In this document: positions 22,601 through 33,642 of the stretch, in pieces | Numbering within the stretch: the first letter of the stretch is position 1 | How the letters are laid out: the number at the start of each line of letters is the position of its first letter | Assembly (NCBI GenBank): GCA_916048095.2 | Contig: OU696576.1 | Span: 7,435,988 to 7,499,987, forward strand | DNA: 64,000 nt | Direction: 5' to 3' | Source of the DNA: Sacculina carcini | Lineage: Eukaryota; Arthropoda; Thecostraca; Sacculinidae | Made by a program: the position numbers and the translations under genes | The notes under the pieces: generated by a model | The model's input: the letters and a program-made list of their open reading frames with translations, nothing else | Databases searched by the model: none | Told to the model about the DNA's origin: nothing

Positions 22601-25600
22601 TGATGTTGCATGCGCTGCATTAGTACGCGTTTCCTCACAAAAATTCCTTTTTCCATGTTGAAGCTGTTGATACCACGTCTTGTATACCGGATTTAGTTTC
22701 AAGTCAGTGAATTGCGTTCTTGTATTGGCCATAACTTGACTCGGGGAATGACTCGAAAGCTATCTAATACTGATCTTAATAGGTTGTCTAACCTCCACCC
22801 GAGCCGACACTCGTGTAATCTAACATGAACTTCCTGAAGACACAAGAATATAATTGATGTCAGCTCACCTTTGGCCGAGCTAGTTGCACCAGCTTTCTGG
22901 CAGTGGCCGTGCTCAAGAAGTTTCGGTATGCGACTATTTGCGGATCCCAGTGCACAACCTCCTTGCGAAGCGGTGCTAGTGAATAGTACGGATGCGGCGA
23001 CTCCAGACTGCAATGAAGCCGGGATCTGGCCTGTTGACTCTGCAACACCAAGTGTCACTCGTATAATTCATTCTCTGATTCGAGCAATTTGCAATGATTA
23101 TTTGCAACTAAATCTCATGTATGCAAATAAATATGAAACTATTCTAATAAATAGCTATATATTTGATATATGGGATTAATTACATTCGACAATGTTTAAA
23201 ACAGCGGATTCTGTTTTATGTATTGTTGTATTATTAATAGCAGGCGCTTCCAACGAGTAGACTACAATCTATATTCTTGCTTAATGTATATACAATGATT
23301 TTTTACTAAAAAAATTATTATTAGTAATAACAATATTGTTTTAATTAATTAACTTACGATTGATATAGATTATTGTATGTTATTTTTTGGCAACATACAG
23401 TGGCGTATTTGCAAGGGCGACACCAAGATTTTCGGCTGAGGGAGGCTAAGGCAAGATTTTGAGGGAGGCTAAGGAAAAAGATGCTTGGTTTGGTGAAACA
23501 TGGAGAAAAACACTCGAAATATTCATGATCATGATTTAGGGGGGCGGGGTGGGGGGGGCTTGTGGCGTCTACTGGTAAATGCTTAAAACGACAACTCATC
23601 GTAATTACAGGAACACCAGGTTGACACAATCTCGTTACATAATCGTTTGCTTCGGTGCTCCAATATTCGCTGCACCAATTTACACACACACACAGACCGA
23701 CAGACTCAATGATCGACAGACAGATATGTATGTATACGAGACAGATATGTATGTATGTAATACATGCATCACACAAATGTGCACAGCCACATAATTGTAC
23801 AACTTGATTATATTATATACTATCCGTTCGTCCAAGAGTCATGACTCGACGAACCGTTGCCTTATTGGTCTGTTTTTGCTCTACAATTTGTGTTTCTTTG
23901 CCTATGTGTACATCAGATTTAAAAAAAATACAAAACACCCACACACACACACACATCCTGTACACATTCGCTCAATTGTGAATTATTATGACATTAGGCA
24001 CTGTGTGATATATAAAGATCTGATTGTGCCAAATTGGTGAGCGGTGTGTGGTGGTATTTTGGTCATCTGTGGCGAACTTGTGACCAGTGCATGGGCTCGT
24101 ATTTATTTATGTATGCTGTAAGACATATACGTTGTTTGATGCAGTGTTATTGGTCGCACGTGCGCTAAAAACCAATAACTGACTACTGGCTTCAGCCCCC
24201 CTTAAGCCTCCCCTTGGAGCCGCCTATGCGTATTTGAGACGCTGGTGTGTGTGGTTTGCATGTCACCGTTGTGTCGTGACCCCGACACAACGCCGAGTAG
24301 GTGTCTTCTTCGTCGGCGGCTGAATCAGTCAGCTGCAGCCGATGAGTCGACTGCTGCTGAAGCTCGACGGCTGAGCGGCTGCCGATCGGCTCGGCAAACA
24401 GCTGAAAGCCGCCAGTGTCGCCGACACTACTAGCGTTTCTCACAAGCTGGTCATGCTGAAATATAGAGAAGACGGAAACGAGTTGTTTCAGTGAGAAATA
24501 CGGTAGCTCTATATAGTTATATAGATATATACTATATGGAGTTTGTATAGATATTTAGCTATATAGAGAAACACTCAAAGAAAATATAGAAGTAATGAAA
24601 TCGCTAACAAAAAACGAAATGTAATCTGTTTCAATTGTATATTTCCCTCAATAAATAATCCGATAATATAAATAATAAGTGAGAAGTAGTAAATAAGTAG
24701 TTGTGTATAATTATACACACTTGCCCATTCGGCGAACAGCTTAGTAGTACGTGGCTCCGCCTAGATGGCGCTAACTATGTCTACCTGTTTCACTCTAGCA
24801 GTTAGCTGTTGGCGAGCGTATTGATGCAGCTGTGAGTGCTGGTGCTCGTGGCTGCTGCCCGTCGGGGAGGTCATTCGCATGAGTGTCTCCAGCCATACCA
24901 GGCCCACGTGCAGAGCGCGAGAACCGAACGAAATGTCGGCCAACTTCTTGACGTCGGCTGGCAGTAAGACTATTTCCAACATATATAATTATATCACCAG
25001 TTTAATTATATGTCGAGATATTTAATTGCATATATATGTGGACACTTAGTTAGTAAATTACAGAACAGTCAAGTTATATGTATAACTTAACTGGGTACTT
25101 AATAGTGCTTGCATACTTCAAGTTAATGGACTTTCTTGTAATTAATATTAATATTATGTTTAGTATTATTTGAATAAAATACAGGCCTGAAATGAATTTA
25201 CAATCCTCTAATATCGTCAAAGAAATGTTCGAAAGCTTACATTATGTTGCAATCCAAATTATTCCCCAAGTGTGATTTGCCATGAGAAATTTTTCACCAA
25301 AAATGCACAAAAATATCCACGAAATATTAACAGGGGGATTATTTAAAATTTCTACATTATCGCATGTGTTATATCGGGCTTATAATTTATGCAGTTTATT
25401 TAATGAAATGCTAGATGTACTTCTTTCGCTAGAAACTAGACGAAACATGGTGAAATGTAAGTTTAAAATTTAGTTTTTATCAGAAGTGTATCATCAGCAA
25501 TAACATTATTGATGATGGATATTTTCCACTTTAAATCAATCACTGGTTTGGTTCTCAATAACAGGCGGTTATACTAGGTCGCCTCTTTTCTCACAGTGGC

Positions 25601-27293
25601 GGCGCCAGGAGTTTTTTCGGGTGGGTTGACTGAGGCCGGGTGGGGGGCTAAAGAAAAAGATACTTGGGCTTCGCGAAACATTAGAGGAACCACACTCGAA
25701 ATGTTCATGGTCACGATTCTAGGGAGGGGGCTTGACACATTTTGGGGGAGCTTTAGCCTCTCCGAGCCCACCCCTTGGCGCCGCCTTGCTTTTCTCACCT
25801 GTCCCGGTAGGCAATCCCAGAATTTGGCCGCTTGCCAGTTGTTGTGCGTCAAGTTTGTAGATATTCTGCGTCATCAACAGCGCCGAAATTGTCTCCACAG
25901 CTGCTTCGCGCCCCGGTATCTTCGCGCGTGCGCAAAAAACGTATTAATTATACTATTGGGTCAAGAAGATATTTATTTATTATCTATTTATTCAGTATTT
26001 ATTTATTTAATATTTGATATATGTTTATTTATTGAAAATTTTGTCTACGTCATGCGGTAGTAGGCAGTCGTCAACTTTACTTCTCGTCTACAAAAACCTT
26101 TGATGATGCCAATGTCGTAGAAATTTGGCATTTATTTGCTAATATTCCAGACAAATTTTCGCATCTACGCATATCTTACACCCTCTTATACACAAACACA
26201 CACGCGCCTGATTTTTACATAGAAATCAATTTATAATGAATAACTCAATGCACACGCGGACAAACACACGCATATTTCTACAAGCATGTCGTTCACATTA
26301 CTGGAAATTTACTAGCAAACAATGCTAAACATCCTCGCTTCATTTTGATCAGATGTACTCTATAGATGAGGGCATTATCATCCAACGTCAACTAACCTTT
26401 CCCAATGAACTCACAATCGATTTCACCTCGCCAAAGGCGCTCACCATTCGGTCAATCGATAACAAATCCTGAAATACAGAGCAGTGCGTTGTAGATTATT
26501 TATTTTATATTATTCATAAGCAAATGATCAAAGTCGAATTGTTTCAACGGTAAGCGGTTTTCATCAATGTGAAAAACATAGTAATTCTGCGAGTGTAGAA
26601 TTTCGCAAATAAAAGCATAGCGCTTAGGTATGATACAGGAAATACAAAAGAAAAATGATGAAATTATACAAATCAAAACCCTGGATAAAATATTTGTGTT
26701 CTTGGTGACTGACCGCTGTCCAATATTGTTCAATTCTCTGCAGTAGCTTGAAGTCACGTGCCGTATTACTGGCAGCATGGACATCGAGCACCTCTTGTTC
26801 GTAGGCGTCCAAATAGCTGCACACATGAACGCCAGTTCACAGAAGCTTCAACATTATCTAATTATATGTTAAAATTACATTAAATTAAATTACTTTATTA
26901 AATTATATTAAATTACGTTATTAAATTTCATTAAATTACTTTATTAAATTATTTTATTTGAATATTTTATTAAATTACATTAAATTACATTGAATTACAA
27001 CAAATAACATTCAATTACATTACATTACATTAAATTACATTAAATTACTTCAACATTATTCAACATAACATAAGCTCCAACATTAAACAAGCCACATTAT
27101 TTGCTTTATTAGGTGATATTCTCTCAGCAGTTTTTGATAACATATTCTTCGTTCTTTATAATTTTCTTGGATCCACTCCACCAGAGGAGCTCGCAGAACT
27201 ACACATTTATATAAGACATATCACATCAATGTAGAAATAATTTGTGCAGCAGTAGCACATTTTAGCAACAACATTTATGTATACACTCATTCG

Positions 27294-27349
<56 letters not shown>

Positions 27350-28772
27350 GATTTGCAGATGTGCACACAGACATACGTGCATACACATAAGCACAAGCAA
27401 ACAAACACACGCACACATTTACACAAATCATGTAAACAGACACACTCACACTAACAACAATTAAAAATGCAACAATACTAAACACTATTAATTAGACAAT
27501 CATATCATACTTATACTTATGTGTATGTGAGAGTGTGTGCGTATGTGAGAGTGTGTATATATGTTTGTGTGCAAGTGTCATTTAATGTCATATATACATA
27601 CCGTGAAAGTGTGCATAGATGTGCAAATATTTGTCAGTGAGAGTGTGTGTGTATATATATAAATATATTGTTTGAAATTGAACTGAAAAGCCAACTTATT
27701 GTAGTGCAATAGAACAATTTACTTTACTTTACTTTATATCACACGTTCTCCCATCAAATTAACAAAACTAATTCATATATCTCATTACGTGAATACATTA
27801 AGAAAAACTTATTTCATATATAAATAACAATTGTAAGTTTTAGCTCAGACTAACACAATACGATATTTGATGCAAAATGATTGCAAATGCTAGACGACAA
27901 TTAATTGCAAGCCCTCGGTCAACGGCACCCAGGTGCGTGCGTGCGTGAGTGTGTATGTGTGTGTATGTGTGTGTGTTTGTGTGTGTATGTGTGTGTTTTG
28001 TTTGAGCAACAATATTGGTCAACATGACCTAAGACTGTTGGGGTCACGTTTTGATTGTGGTCACGAACGACCGAGTAGATTTCTTGTATTGTGTTTATAA
28101 GTGTCAAGTCAGCGATAAATCGATCAAGCAAAGCCTAGCACACTCACACTCACACATACGCACACACAGTCACACACTCACACACACATACACACATACA
28201 CACACATACACATACACATACACACGCTCACAGCGTAGTATACTCTCAACATTGGTATTATTAATTTTGTATTATTAATTACAGGCAAATACAGTAGTAT
28301 GGGAAGAGTGTGAGAACTATTACCACAGTGCGGTGGCCCAATGTACCGAAAACGTCCAGAAAAAGATGTACAGAGAATTAAATGTAGGAAAATTATAAGT
28401 TTGGAAAATTTAATGGTCGCATTCGGGAAGGCTAGAAGGCTTATGAAAAAAAGAAGCAAAAGAAATAAACAATGATTCAAATGAAATTACCAAATTTCAA
28501 ATGCCTAAAAATCACCTGTCAATCCTCGAGAGCCGATCGTCGGCTAGCTGATAGAACAGCTTCAGCTGACCAATCAGCTTGTGCTCCGTGCGATACAGCT
28601 GATCCAGCCGACTGGCGCTGGCCGTGACAGCTGGCAGCTGTTTTTCAGCTGTGCTGGCGGCGGCTGCGAGAGCCAGTAGCAGCCAGAGATGGTGAGCAAG
28701 CAGAAAATCAAGAAGATTTGCGCAACAAGCTCGAGCAGAAGTCAACTCCACACGTCGAAGTCTATCTGTCAT
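19602..28772 (-). CDS. P4HA: Prolyl 4-hydroxylase subunit alpha (last exon not found)
   Basis: Collagen prolyl 4-hydroxylase alpha is an ER-lumenal Fe(II)/2-oxoglutarate dioxygenase. Eleven minus-strand exons join in phase: 28772-28516, 26816-26714, 26468-26397, 25919-25799, 24957-24785, 24455-24267, 23039-22869, 22181-21957, 21372-21289, 20403-20332 and 19767-19602. Together they give about 544 residues. The start has a hydrophobic signal (LWLLLALAAAA). The N-domain (LYRTEHKLIGQLKLFYQLAD) is followed by a peptide-binding-domain pattern (ISALLMTQNIYKL...LASGQILGLP), SALCRGHD, and the catalytic domain. Visible there are the iron ligands in QLHHDF (His-x-Asp) and LHAGCP (His), and the 2-oxoglutarate Lys ten residues later (VVYGYK), with the core strand VFPRLGVSLAAEEGTAVFWY. 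The final exon should add roughly 20-30 residues. Introns carry several hAT MITEs, one of them directly after the exon 25919-25799 donor. Vertebrate paralogue identity (P4HA1/2/3) cannot be assigned. Confidence 0.92.
19918..20170. mobile_element. hAT MITE with 8-bp duplication caattacg
   Basis: The element runs from cactggcggatcc to ggatccgcc-like inverted sequence ending ccgccactg. Both sides are flanked by the perfect 8-bp direct repeat caattacg (19910-19917 and 20171-20178). Eight-base duplications are the hallmark of hAT transposons. It carries a run of 11 C internally. It lies in the P4HA intron between the exons at 20403-20332 and 19767-19602. Confidence 0.85.
20482..20760 (-). mobile_element. 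tRNA-Val-derived SINE, head truncated
   Basis: Reverse-strand copy of the family described at 34266-34608. It shares the body (gtaacacgtattagagaggg..., agaattcgcccaatgacatt) and the 3' end ggttaaatgcc. The tRNA-like head is cut off after ctgctccgccggg, the normal 5' truncation of retroposed copies. It lies in a P4HA intron. Confidence 0.8.
20798..20984. mobile_element. hAT MITE family A with 8-bp duplication ctagaggg
   Basis: A 187-bp element starts cagtggcgtcgacgag and ends tggcgccgtcactg, with near-matching inverted ends. It is bounded by perfect 8-bp repeats ctagaggg (20790-20797 and 20985-20992). It has no coding capacity. Relatives are at 10500, 22279, 23398, 25594 and 59320. It is in a P4HA intron. 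Confidence 0.88.
22279..22466. mobile_element. hAT MITE family A copy upstream of a P4HA acceptor
   Basis: A 188-bp copy from cagtggcggcgtcaag to ttggcgctgccactg. The flanks gtcatctt and gtcgtcct agree at six of eight positions, an aged target duplication. It ends about 97 bases upstream (in the gene's sense) of the P4HA exon beginning at 22181. Confidence 0.8.
23398..23574. mobile_element. hAT MITE family A copy
   Basis: It starts cagtggcgtatttgcaagg and ends ggcgtctactg, and shares acactcgaaatattcatg with its relatives. The target duplication is no longer readable. It lies in the P4HA intron between the exons 24455-24267 and 23039-22869. Confidence 0.65.
24183..24232. mobile_element. hAT MITE family A fragment
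   Basis: Only about 50 bases of one end remain (ccccttaagcctcccctt, ending gccgcctatgcg). The fragment begins about 35 bases past the P4HA donor at 24266. Confidence 0.5.
25594..25789. mobile_element. hAT MITE family A inserted at a P4HA splice donor
   Basis: A 196-bp copy starting cagtggcggcgccagg and ending ccttggcgccgccttgc. It is flanked by perfect 8-bp repeats ttttctca (25586-25593 and 25790-25797). On the gene's strand the right-hand repeat reads tgagaaaa and supplies intron bases 2-9 of the donor after the exon ending at 25799. The donor motif therefore survives because it lies within the duplication. Confidence 0.85.
26868..27055. repeat. AT-rich tandem repeat (attaaattac units)
   Basis: Imperfect units close to attaaattac and attacattaa repeat for about 190 bases in the first intron of P4HA. 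There is no coding content. Confidence 0.75.
27307..27346. repeat. (AT)n microsatellite between CA runs
   Basis: About 20 AT units, preceded by a short CA run, in the first intron of P4HA. Confidence 0.9.
27520..27740 (+). repeat. Dispersed LINE/SINE-type 3' end, copy 2
   Basis: Close relative of 9640-9858: it shares gtttgtgtgcaagtgtcatt, tatatatacatacc and ctgaaaagccaacttattgt. It ends in caatttactttactttactt, a clear tandem ACTTT tail. It lies in the first P4HA intron. Confidence 0.7.
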
Positions 28773-28853
28773 ATTCTTTAATGTTGTAGGCTATTTATGA
28801 TGACGTCATCAATAACCTTGTAGCGGTCTTCCAAATCGGTCCTCCTTCACAAC

Positions 28854-30078
28854 TAGGGCTGTCAAAAGTTAATAAAGTTACTTTTTCACCTAAAGGTCAC
28901 TTTTTCATAAGCTACCTAAAACTGCATGAAAAAGTTGTGTACGATAATTATTAAAAAAGTTATTAGGTTACCAAAAGTTACTTTTTTATCGTTAGGTTAC
29001 TTTTTTGCTTTTAAGGTTACTTTTTTATCGTCAGGATACCTTTTGTTATTTTTCTTGGTATTAGGTAAGTTTACCACGAAATTTGGTGACTTTTTGCAGA
29101 TAAGAGGCACAAAAACGGTATATATGACGATAAAATAGGAAATGAGATGGAATATTAGGTCTGAAGATCAAGAAATGTCAAAATTTCTGCTGTTAGGATT
29201 TAGCAATTGATATTCAGCTTAATATCCGTGCTACTCGATATTTATACGTTTTTGGGTACGCAGGATAGTGTAATTCCATTTTAGGAAATGTCCACGAACC
29301 GGAGGGTGTCGTGAGATGTTTGGAGCGTGGTATAGTACGATGTGTGATCTCTCTATACCAGATACTGCACTGTAGCACTTGACAGTACGTATTCACTTGA
29401 ACAGGAATTTTTGCACGTGATTTTCTGGGCGTGAGATAGCGCCATTATCCCACGTTTGACATATGGGAGGACGGAGGGCATTAACACATGCAGTGTTTAC
29501 GCTACTGTAGTAAGTGCTATTTGATAAAAAGTTCAATTGAAAAAATATAAAGAACATTATTGCGACCATTACTAAAAATATTTTCATTTGCAATTAGTGT
29601 ATTTCGCATTTGTATGAGCTTTCCACTTAAAATTATATTTTGATGGTTATGCTCCTTTTTTCGATGTTAGCTGAATTATGTTTAGTAACTTTTGGTTGTT
29701 TGTTGTAAAAATGGTACCAGATCGGAGAGGGTGGAAAAGTAGTACCAACTCGGAAAGATGATAAAAAAGAAGGACTGGTGTATTTTCTTCCTTCAGAACT
29801 GCAAACAGAAAGTGACCTTTTTTGAAGGAGGTTATTTTTAGGTTACCTTTTTATTGGTTATTAGGTTAATTTATATGTTCACAAACAAACAACAAACAAA
29901 CCGTGTATTTCATATAGCGCACTAATCAGCAAAGGCGTGATAAAAATGTGATAAAACGAATCAAAAGTGATAATAACTATAAAACTCAGGTTATTTTTAG
30001 GTTACTTTTTTAGGTTACCTTTTCTCGAAAATAAAGTTACTTTTCTCTGATTTTTAGGTTACTTTTTTGACAGCCCTA
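28854..30078. mobile_element. Non-autonomous hAT-like transposon, 1.2 kb, perfect 8-bp duplication
   Basis: Termini tagggctgtcaaaagtta and (right end) ttttttgacagccctta-type sequence closing in gacagcccta are inverted copies. They are flanked by identical 8-bp repeats ttcacaac (28846-28853 and 30079-30086). Inside both ends are many copies of ggttactttttt, in direct and inverted orientation, as expected for subterminal transposase-binding repeats. I see no transposase frame, so movement would depend on a source element elsewhere. It lies between the P4HA start and the protease promoter. Confidence 0.85.
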
Positions 30079-30299
30079 TTCACAACACACCAATACACAC
30101 ACACATACACGTGTGTGTGTGTGTGTGTGTCTCATTATCGCGAACAGTTAAGCAGTTGTAGTGCAGTAATCGTAGCGATGTGCATGTTTGTCTGTCTGTC
30201 TCTATGTATGTGTGTGTTGCTTGTTGTGAAAGAGGGTTTACTTGAATTTTGCGTTAGCGCGCAAAAGTATAGTGAATATTCAATAACGGCACGTGTGTG

Positions 30300-30304
30300 C
30301 ATGC

Positions 30305-30361
<57 letters not shown>
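30300..30361. repeat. (GT)n microsatellite
   Basis: Nearly pure GT run of about 60 bases in intergenic DNA. Confidence 0.9.
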
Positions 30362-30366
<5 letters not shown>

Positions 30367-30659
30367 TACCTGCTTATAGCTGATTCAATCAGTGATTAGA
30401 CATTTCCAGGTGCATTGGCTTTCTGGGTCGTGTTAGGCACACACTCGCACACTCACACTCACACTCACACAACTGCGATGTTGAACGTGAATATAAGCTG
30501 TACGCATACTGGCCACCTATGATAGGTCGTTGACCTCTGACCGCCACGAACCGACAGCAAAAAAGGATGTCTCGTATTCGAGATGCACACACACACACAC
30601 ACACACGTATACACATGCACTCACAAACACACGCACATACACACGCACACACATAGACA

Positions 30660-30825
30660 CATGCGACCTAAGGATTTAAAATTCATTCGAGTGATGAAAT
30701 GTGTTTGCAGTGTGCTAGTGTTTGTTTGTGTGTGAGTCACTCCAGGTGATTGCTTATGAAGTCTATTCCATAGCTTGGCTGGTAGAAAAAAATAGAACAG
30801 CATTTGGATAATTGAGAATGAATAA
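30660..30825 (-). mobile_element. LINE reverse-transcriptase C-terminal fragment embedded in repeats
   Basis: On the minus strand a frame with LPAKLWNRLHKQ and a trailing basic segment resembles the W-N-x-L-P region just before the end of CR1/jockey-type ORF2. The fragment is bounded by GT/CA repeats on both sides. Confidence 0.45.
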
Positions 30826-30864
30826 CAAAACACACACACATACACACACGCATACAGCTGACAA

Positions 30865-31090
30865 GATAATTTTGGCCTACAAAAACGCAGGATAAAAAAG
30901 GCGTTCATATAATATAGTTTAGCAGATAGAACAGTTGAAAGATGTAATAGATTACCGAGCGACATTGTGCATAAATCAGCAACAAGTATGTTCAAGATGA
31001 AATATCGACATGACTGGAAGGCGGCAGACACGAGCCTGTCTGACTCATTACTGCCGATACAACTAGTAGGAACAAACACATACACACATC
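30865..31090 (+). mobile_element. LINE 3' end fragment embedded in AC repeats
   Basis: The plus frame RTVERCNRLPSDIV...FKMKYRHDWK is the typical C-terminus of CR1-like ORF2 proteins. It is preceded by cacacatacacacacgcata and followed by acacatacacacatcc, so it is again flanked by (AC)n on both sides. Confidence 0.6.
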
Positions 31091-31117
31091 CCACAGACAC
31101 ATACTCCTGCATACATA

Positions 31118-31302
31118 CAGCGTGGGCACCAGTATTCGCACTGCGTATCAAGCCAACACAACTTCTTCTCGAATGTATGATATGCAGCTTATGCTATCTC
31201 ATGGAAAGCATCTTTTCAAGCCGGACACTTTCCGACGTCTGGCCGAGTGTAGACACTATATCAACATCGAGAAGAACAGAGATACATGGAGATTGGAGAG
31301 GT
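31118..31302 (+). other. Candidate exon of an unidentified gene
   Basis: After a tacag acceptor-like site, an open frame with good codon bias begins VGTSIRTAYQ and continues through a YDMQLMLSHGKHLFKPDTF block. It ends just before a GT at 31303 (gaga|ggtagac). A second open stretch at about 31492-31591 (GIHPESYAHITGDGTADFL) may belong with it or be independent. I recognise neither. They could be exons of one gene or part of a retroelement. Confidence 0.25.
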
Positions 31303-31599
31303 AGACATCACTACATGTTGATCATCAGATCTGACAGAGTGCAGATGTCTGCCTACATCGGTATGTATGTGTGATGGTGATGGTGTGAATTTACCGGTGT
31401 CTTCGAGTGTGTTTTTGCGCGCTTCCGTGTCGCTGTGCACAGATACGTGAGTAAATGACTGTCTGTGTGTTGGTTTGTTGGTGTGGTGGTCTATGAGGAT
31501 GTTGGTATTCACCCGGAGAGCTATGCTCACATCACTGGCGACGGCACCGCGGACTTTCTCCACGTGGACGTCGGACGAGAACAGCACTAATCCCTCGAC

Positions 31600-32627
31600 T
31601 TCGAGGAAATTTGAGAGGAAATAGATTTGCACATGTGTTGTGCTTGTTGTGTTGGGTGATATTATCAGCGGTGCGATGCACTTTCACAGCCGGGTGAAAA
31701 ACAGCAGCTTCCCACCTTCCAGTTGATTGTTGAGCAGAGTCGATGCGAGGTCTTATGGGGCCCGACCCGAAGGCAATACACTGGGCCCCCCATTATAAAT
31801 AAATCACAATTATAATGGAGGTCCGACTTTGGCAAAATACAGTTACGAGCAGCCCCTCAGGTCTTCATTAAGCCGGGGAGTTTTATATGCTACTTTATGA
31901 TAAATTTGAATATCATGCGTGAGGCAACGGAACCCTCAACACTCGAAAATCTCCCGGTCGGGGGATTCGGGAGGGGGCTGCCATTACTTTGATCTTGAGT
32001 TATGATTACGTCTGTATTGTATGAACCTCATCTCTGACGAGAGAGATGGCTTCTGATCCGACGTCTGATTGACACGCGGATGTCGATAAGAGCACTTCAT
32101 CCAACCATCGTTGCGTAATCATTCAGAACTCTCGCTTTGAAGGGGATGTACGGTCAATCTCTGTAGATTTCTCGAAGTCCATTGGTTTTGACGAGTCTAT
32201 TGGCTATTTTTCAACCCTAGTGGAGTCCACGCCACTTTCACCGTCATTAACCAGCGTGTATGTCTGTGTGTGTATGTCTGTGTGTGTGCCGATGGGTGTG
32301 GTTAGGCTATGTACTATCTGCTGTCTCTATACGCCATTGTGCGCGCATCATATGCTTTGTTGAGTCGGCATGCGTAGATGCTGTTGTGACTCCGCTCTGC
32401 TGCTCTTTCTCCATCCTCGCTCCTCCCCGACTCTACCGCCCTTGTTTGCCCACTTTTTCCAGCTGTTTTGCGTCGATGCTTTTTTACAATATGCACGCCA
32501 TATGCATGAGTATACTCATGTTTGCCAATGTGTATGTATGTTTGTGTGTTTGTGTTTTTGTGCAGGTATACCCGGGTTCATGCGTATGTGTTGATGTTTG
32601 CTCGTGTATGTAAGCTTTGTTGCATGT

Positions 32628-32660
<33 letters not shown>

Positions 32661-33184
32661 CGTAAGGAAGTTTTTTTAAGCTTGCGATATAACAGAACCT
32701 TTAATTAGATGTAATGTAGATCGCCAACGTTTGAAATAAGATGTTGATTCACAATAGTCTTCCTTCTCTTTGGCCCAACATTTTCAGGACTCATAGACAC
32801 TTCAACTTCAACTTCAACTTCTAGGACACTTCAACTTGCTAAAAATATATTTCCAAACAAGACTTGTGTCACATTCTTGGTCTATCTGTTAAAAACAACA
32901 GCACATATTTTAGACAGCGATCAACCAGAGCCACATTATCAGAAGACAGCATATCTTGATATCGTGTGCATATTCCTTAATACCAGAATCTCCTTACCTC
33001 CTTACCAGAATCTCTCCCGGATGAAAAAATACGTGGCTGGTGATTACAGTTTGGCACTCGATTGAAAGAAAAATCATGTCGCGATGAATAGCTGAAGATT
33101 GCGGTTGGAGAACAAGTAGATATTGGCGTAAAACTGTAAAAGAAGAAGAAAAAAAAAGTGAAATAAATTTGGCGTCAGAACCGT
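31600..33184. other. Unassigned intergenic DNA upstream of the protease
   Basis: It has short GT runs (32250-32290, 32630-32660) and a cttcaa hexamer repeat (about 32800-32820). No exon is recognised. Confidence 0.45.
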
Positions 33185-33275
33185 GACTCCCAGCCTTTTT
33201 CAGCTTGTTGCCCAATTTAGCATGTCATATCAAGCATGTTATCCGCTGGGATAATTTACCCCCAGGTTCTTGGTC
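33185..33275. repeat. Dispersed-repeat fragment near the protease promoter
   Basis: It shares cagcttgttgcccaattt-type and catcaagcatgt-type words and acccccaggtt with the repeat at 11370-11575. It ends about 85 bases upstream of the TATA box at 33361. Confidence 0.5.
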
Positions 33276-33360
33276 AACGTCCAATACGTCAACTGTTGCA
33301 ACTCAAATCCCTATCGGAACCACACTCCGGTAGGGGGCGCTAGCAGTCCGTGTGAGCGAG

Positions 33361-33368
33361 TATAAATA
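33361..33368 (+). promoter_or_regulatory. TATA box of the CUB-serine protease gene
   Basis: tataaata lies about 280 bases upstream of the start codon in a GC-richer island. Transcription would be expected to begin about 30 bases downstream, near 33390, giving a 5' leader of about 250 bases. The downstream signal peptide exon supports the placement. Confidence 0.6.
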
Positions 33369-33642
33369 CAACCGGCGCCCGACAGAGAGATCATTTGTAG
33401 CGAGGTGTTGGCTCTTGTTTGTTTTAGTTTTACCAATATATTAATTTGATGTGACTGCGTGGATTCAGTGCTCCGTAATGTACTTTTTCAGCGCAGTGTG
33501 TCGAATTTTCGCGCCCAGTCAAGCAACATAATCGGATTACACTTGGTGTGAAGGCAAATTACTACGCAAAAGTTGAACTTGTATTCGTTCAAGCGTTGGT
33601 GTGATCTAGCTTCATTGGGGAATACTAGCTGGTTCACATGTG

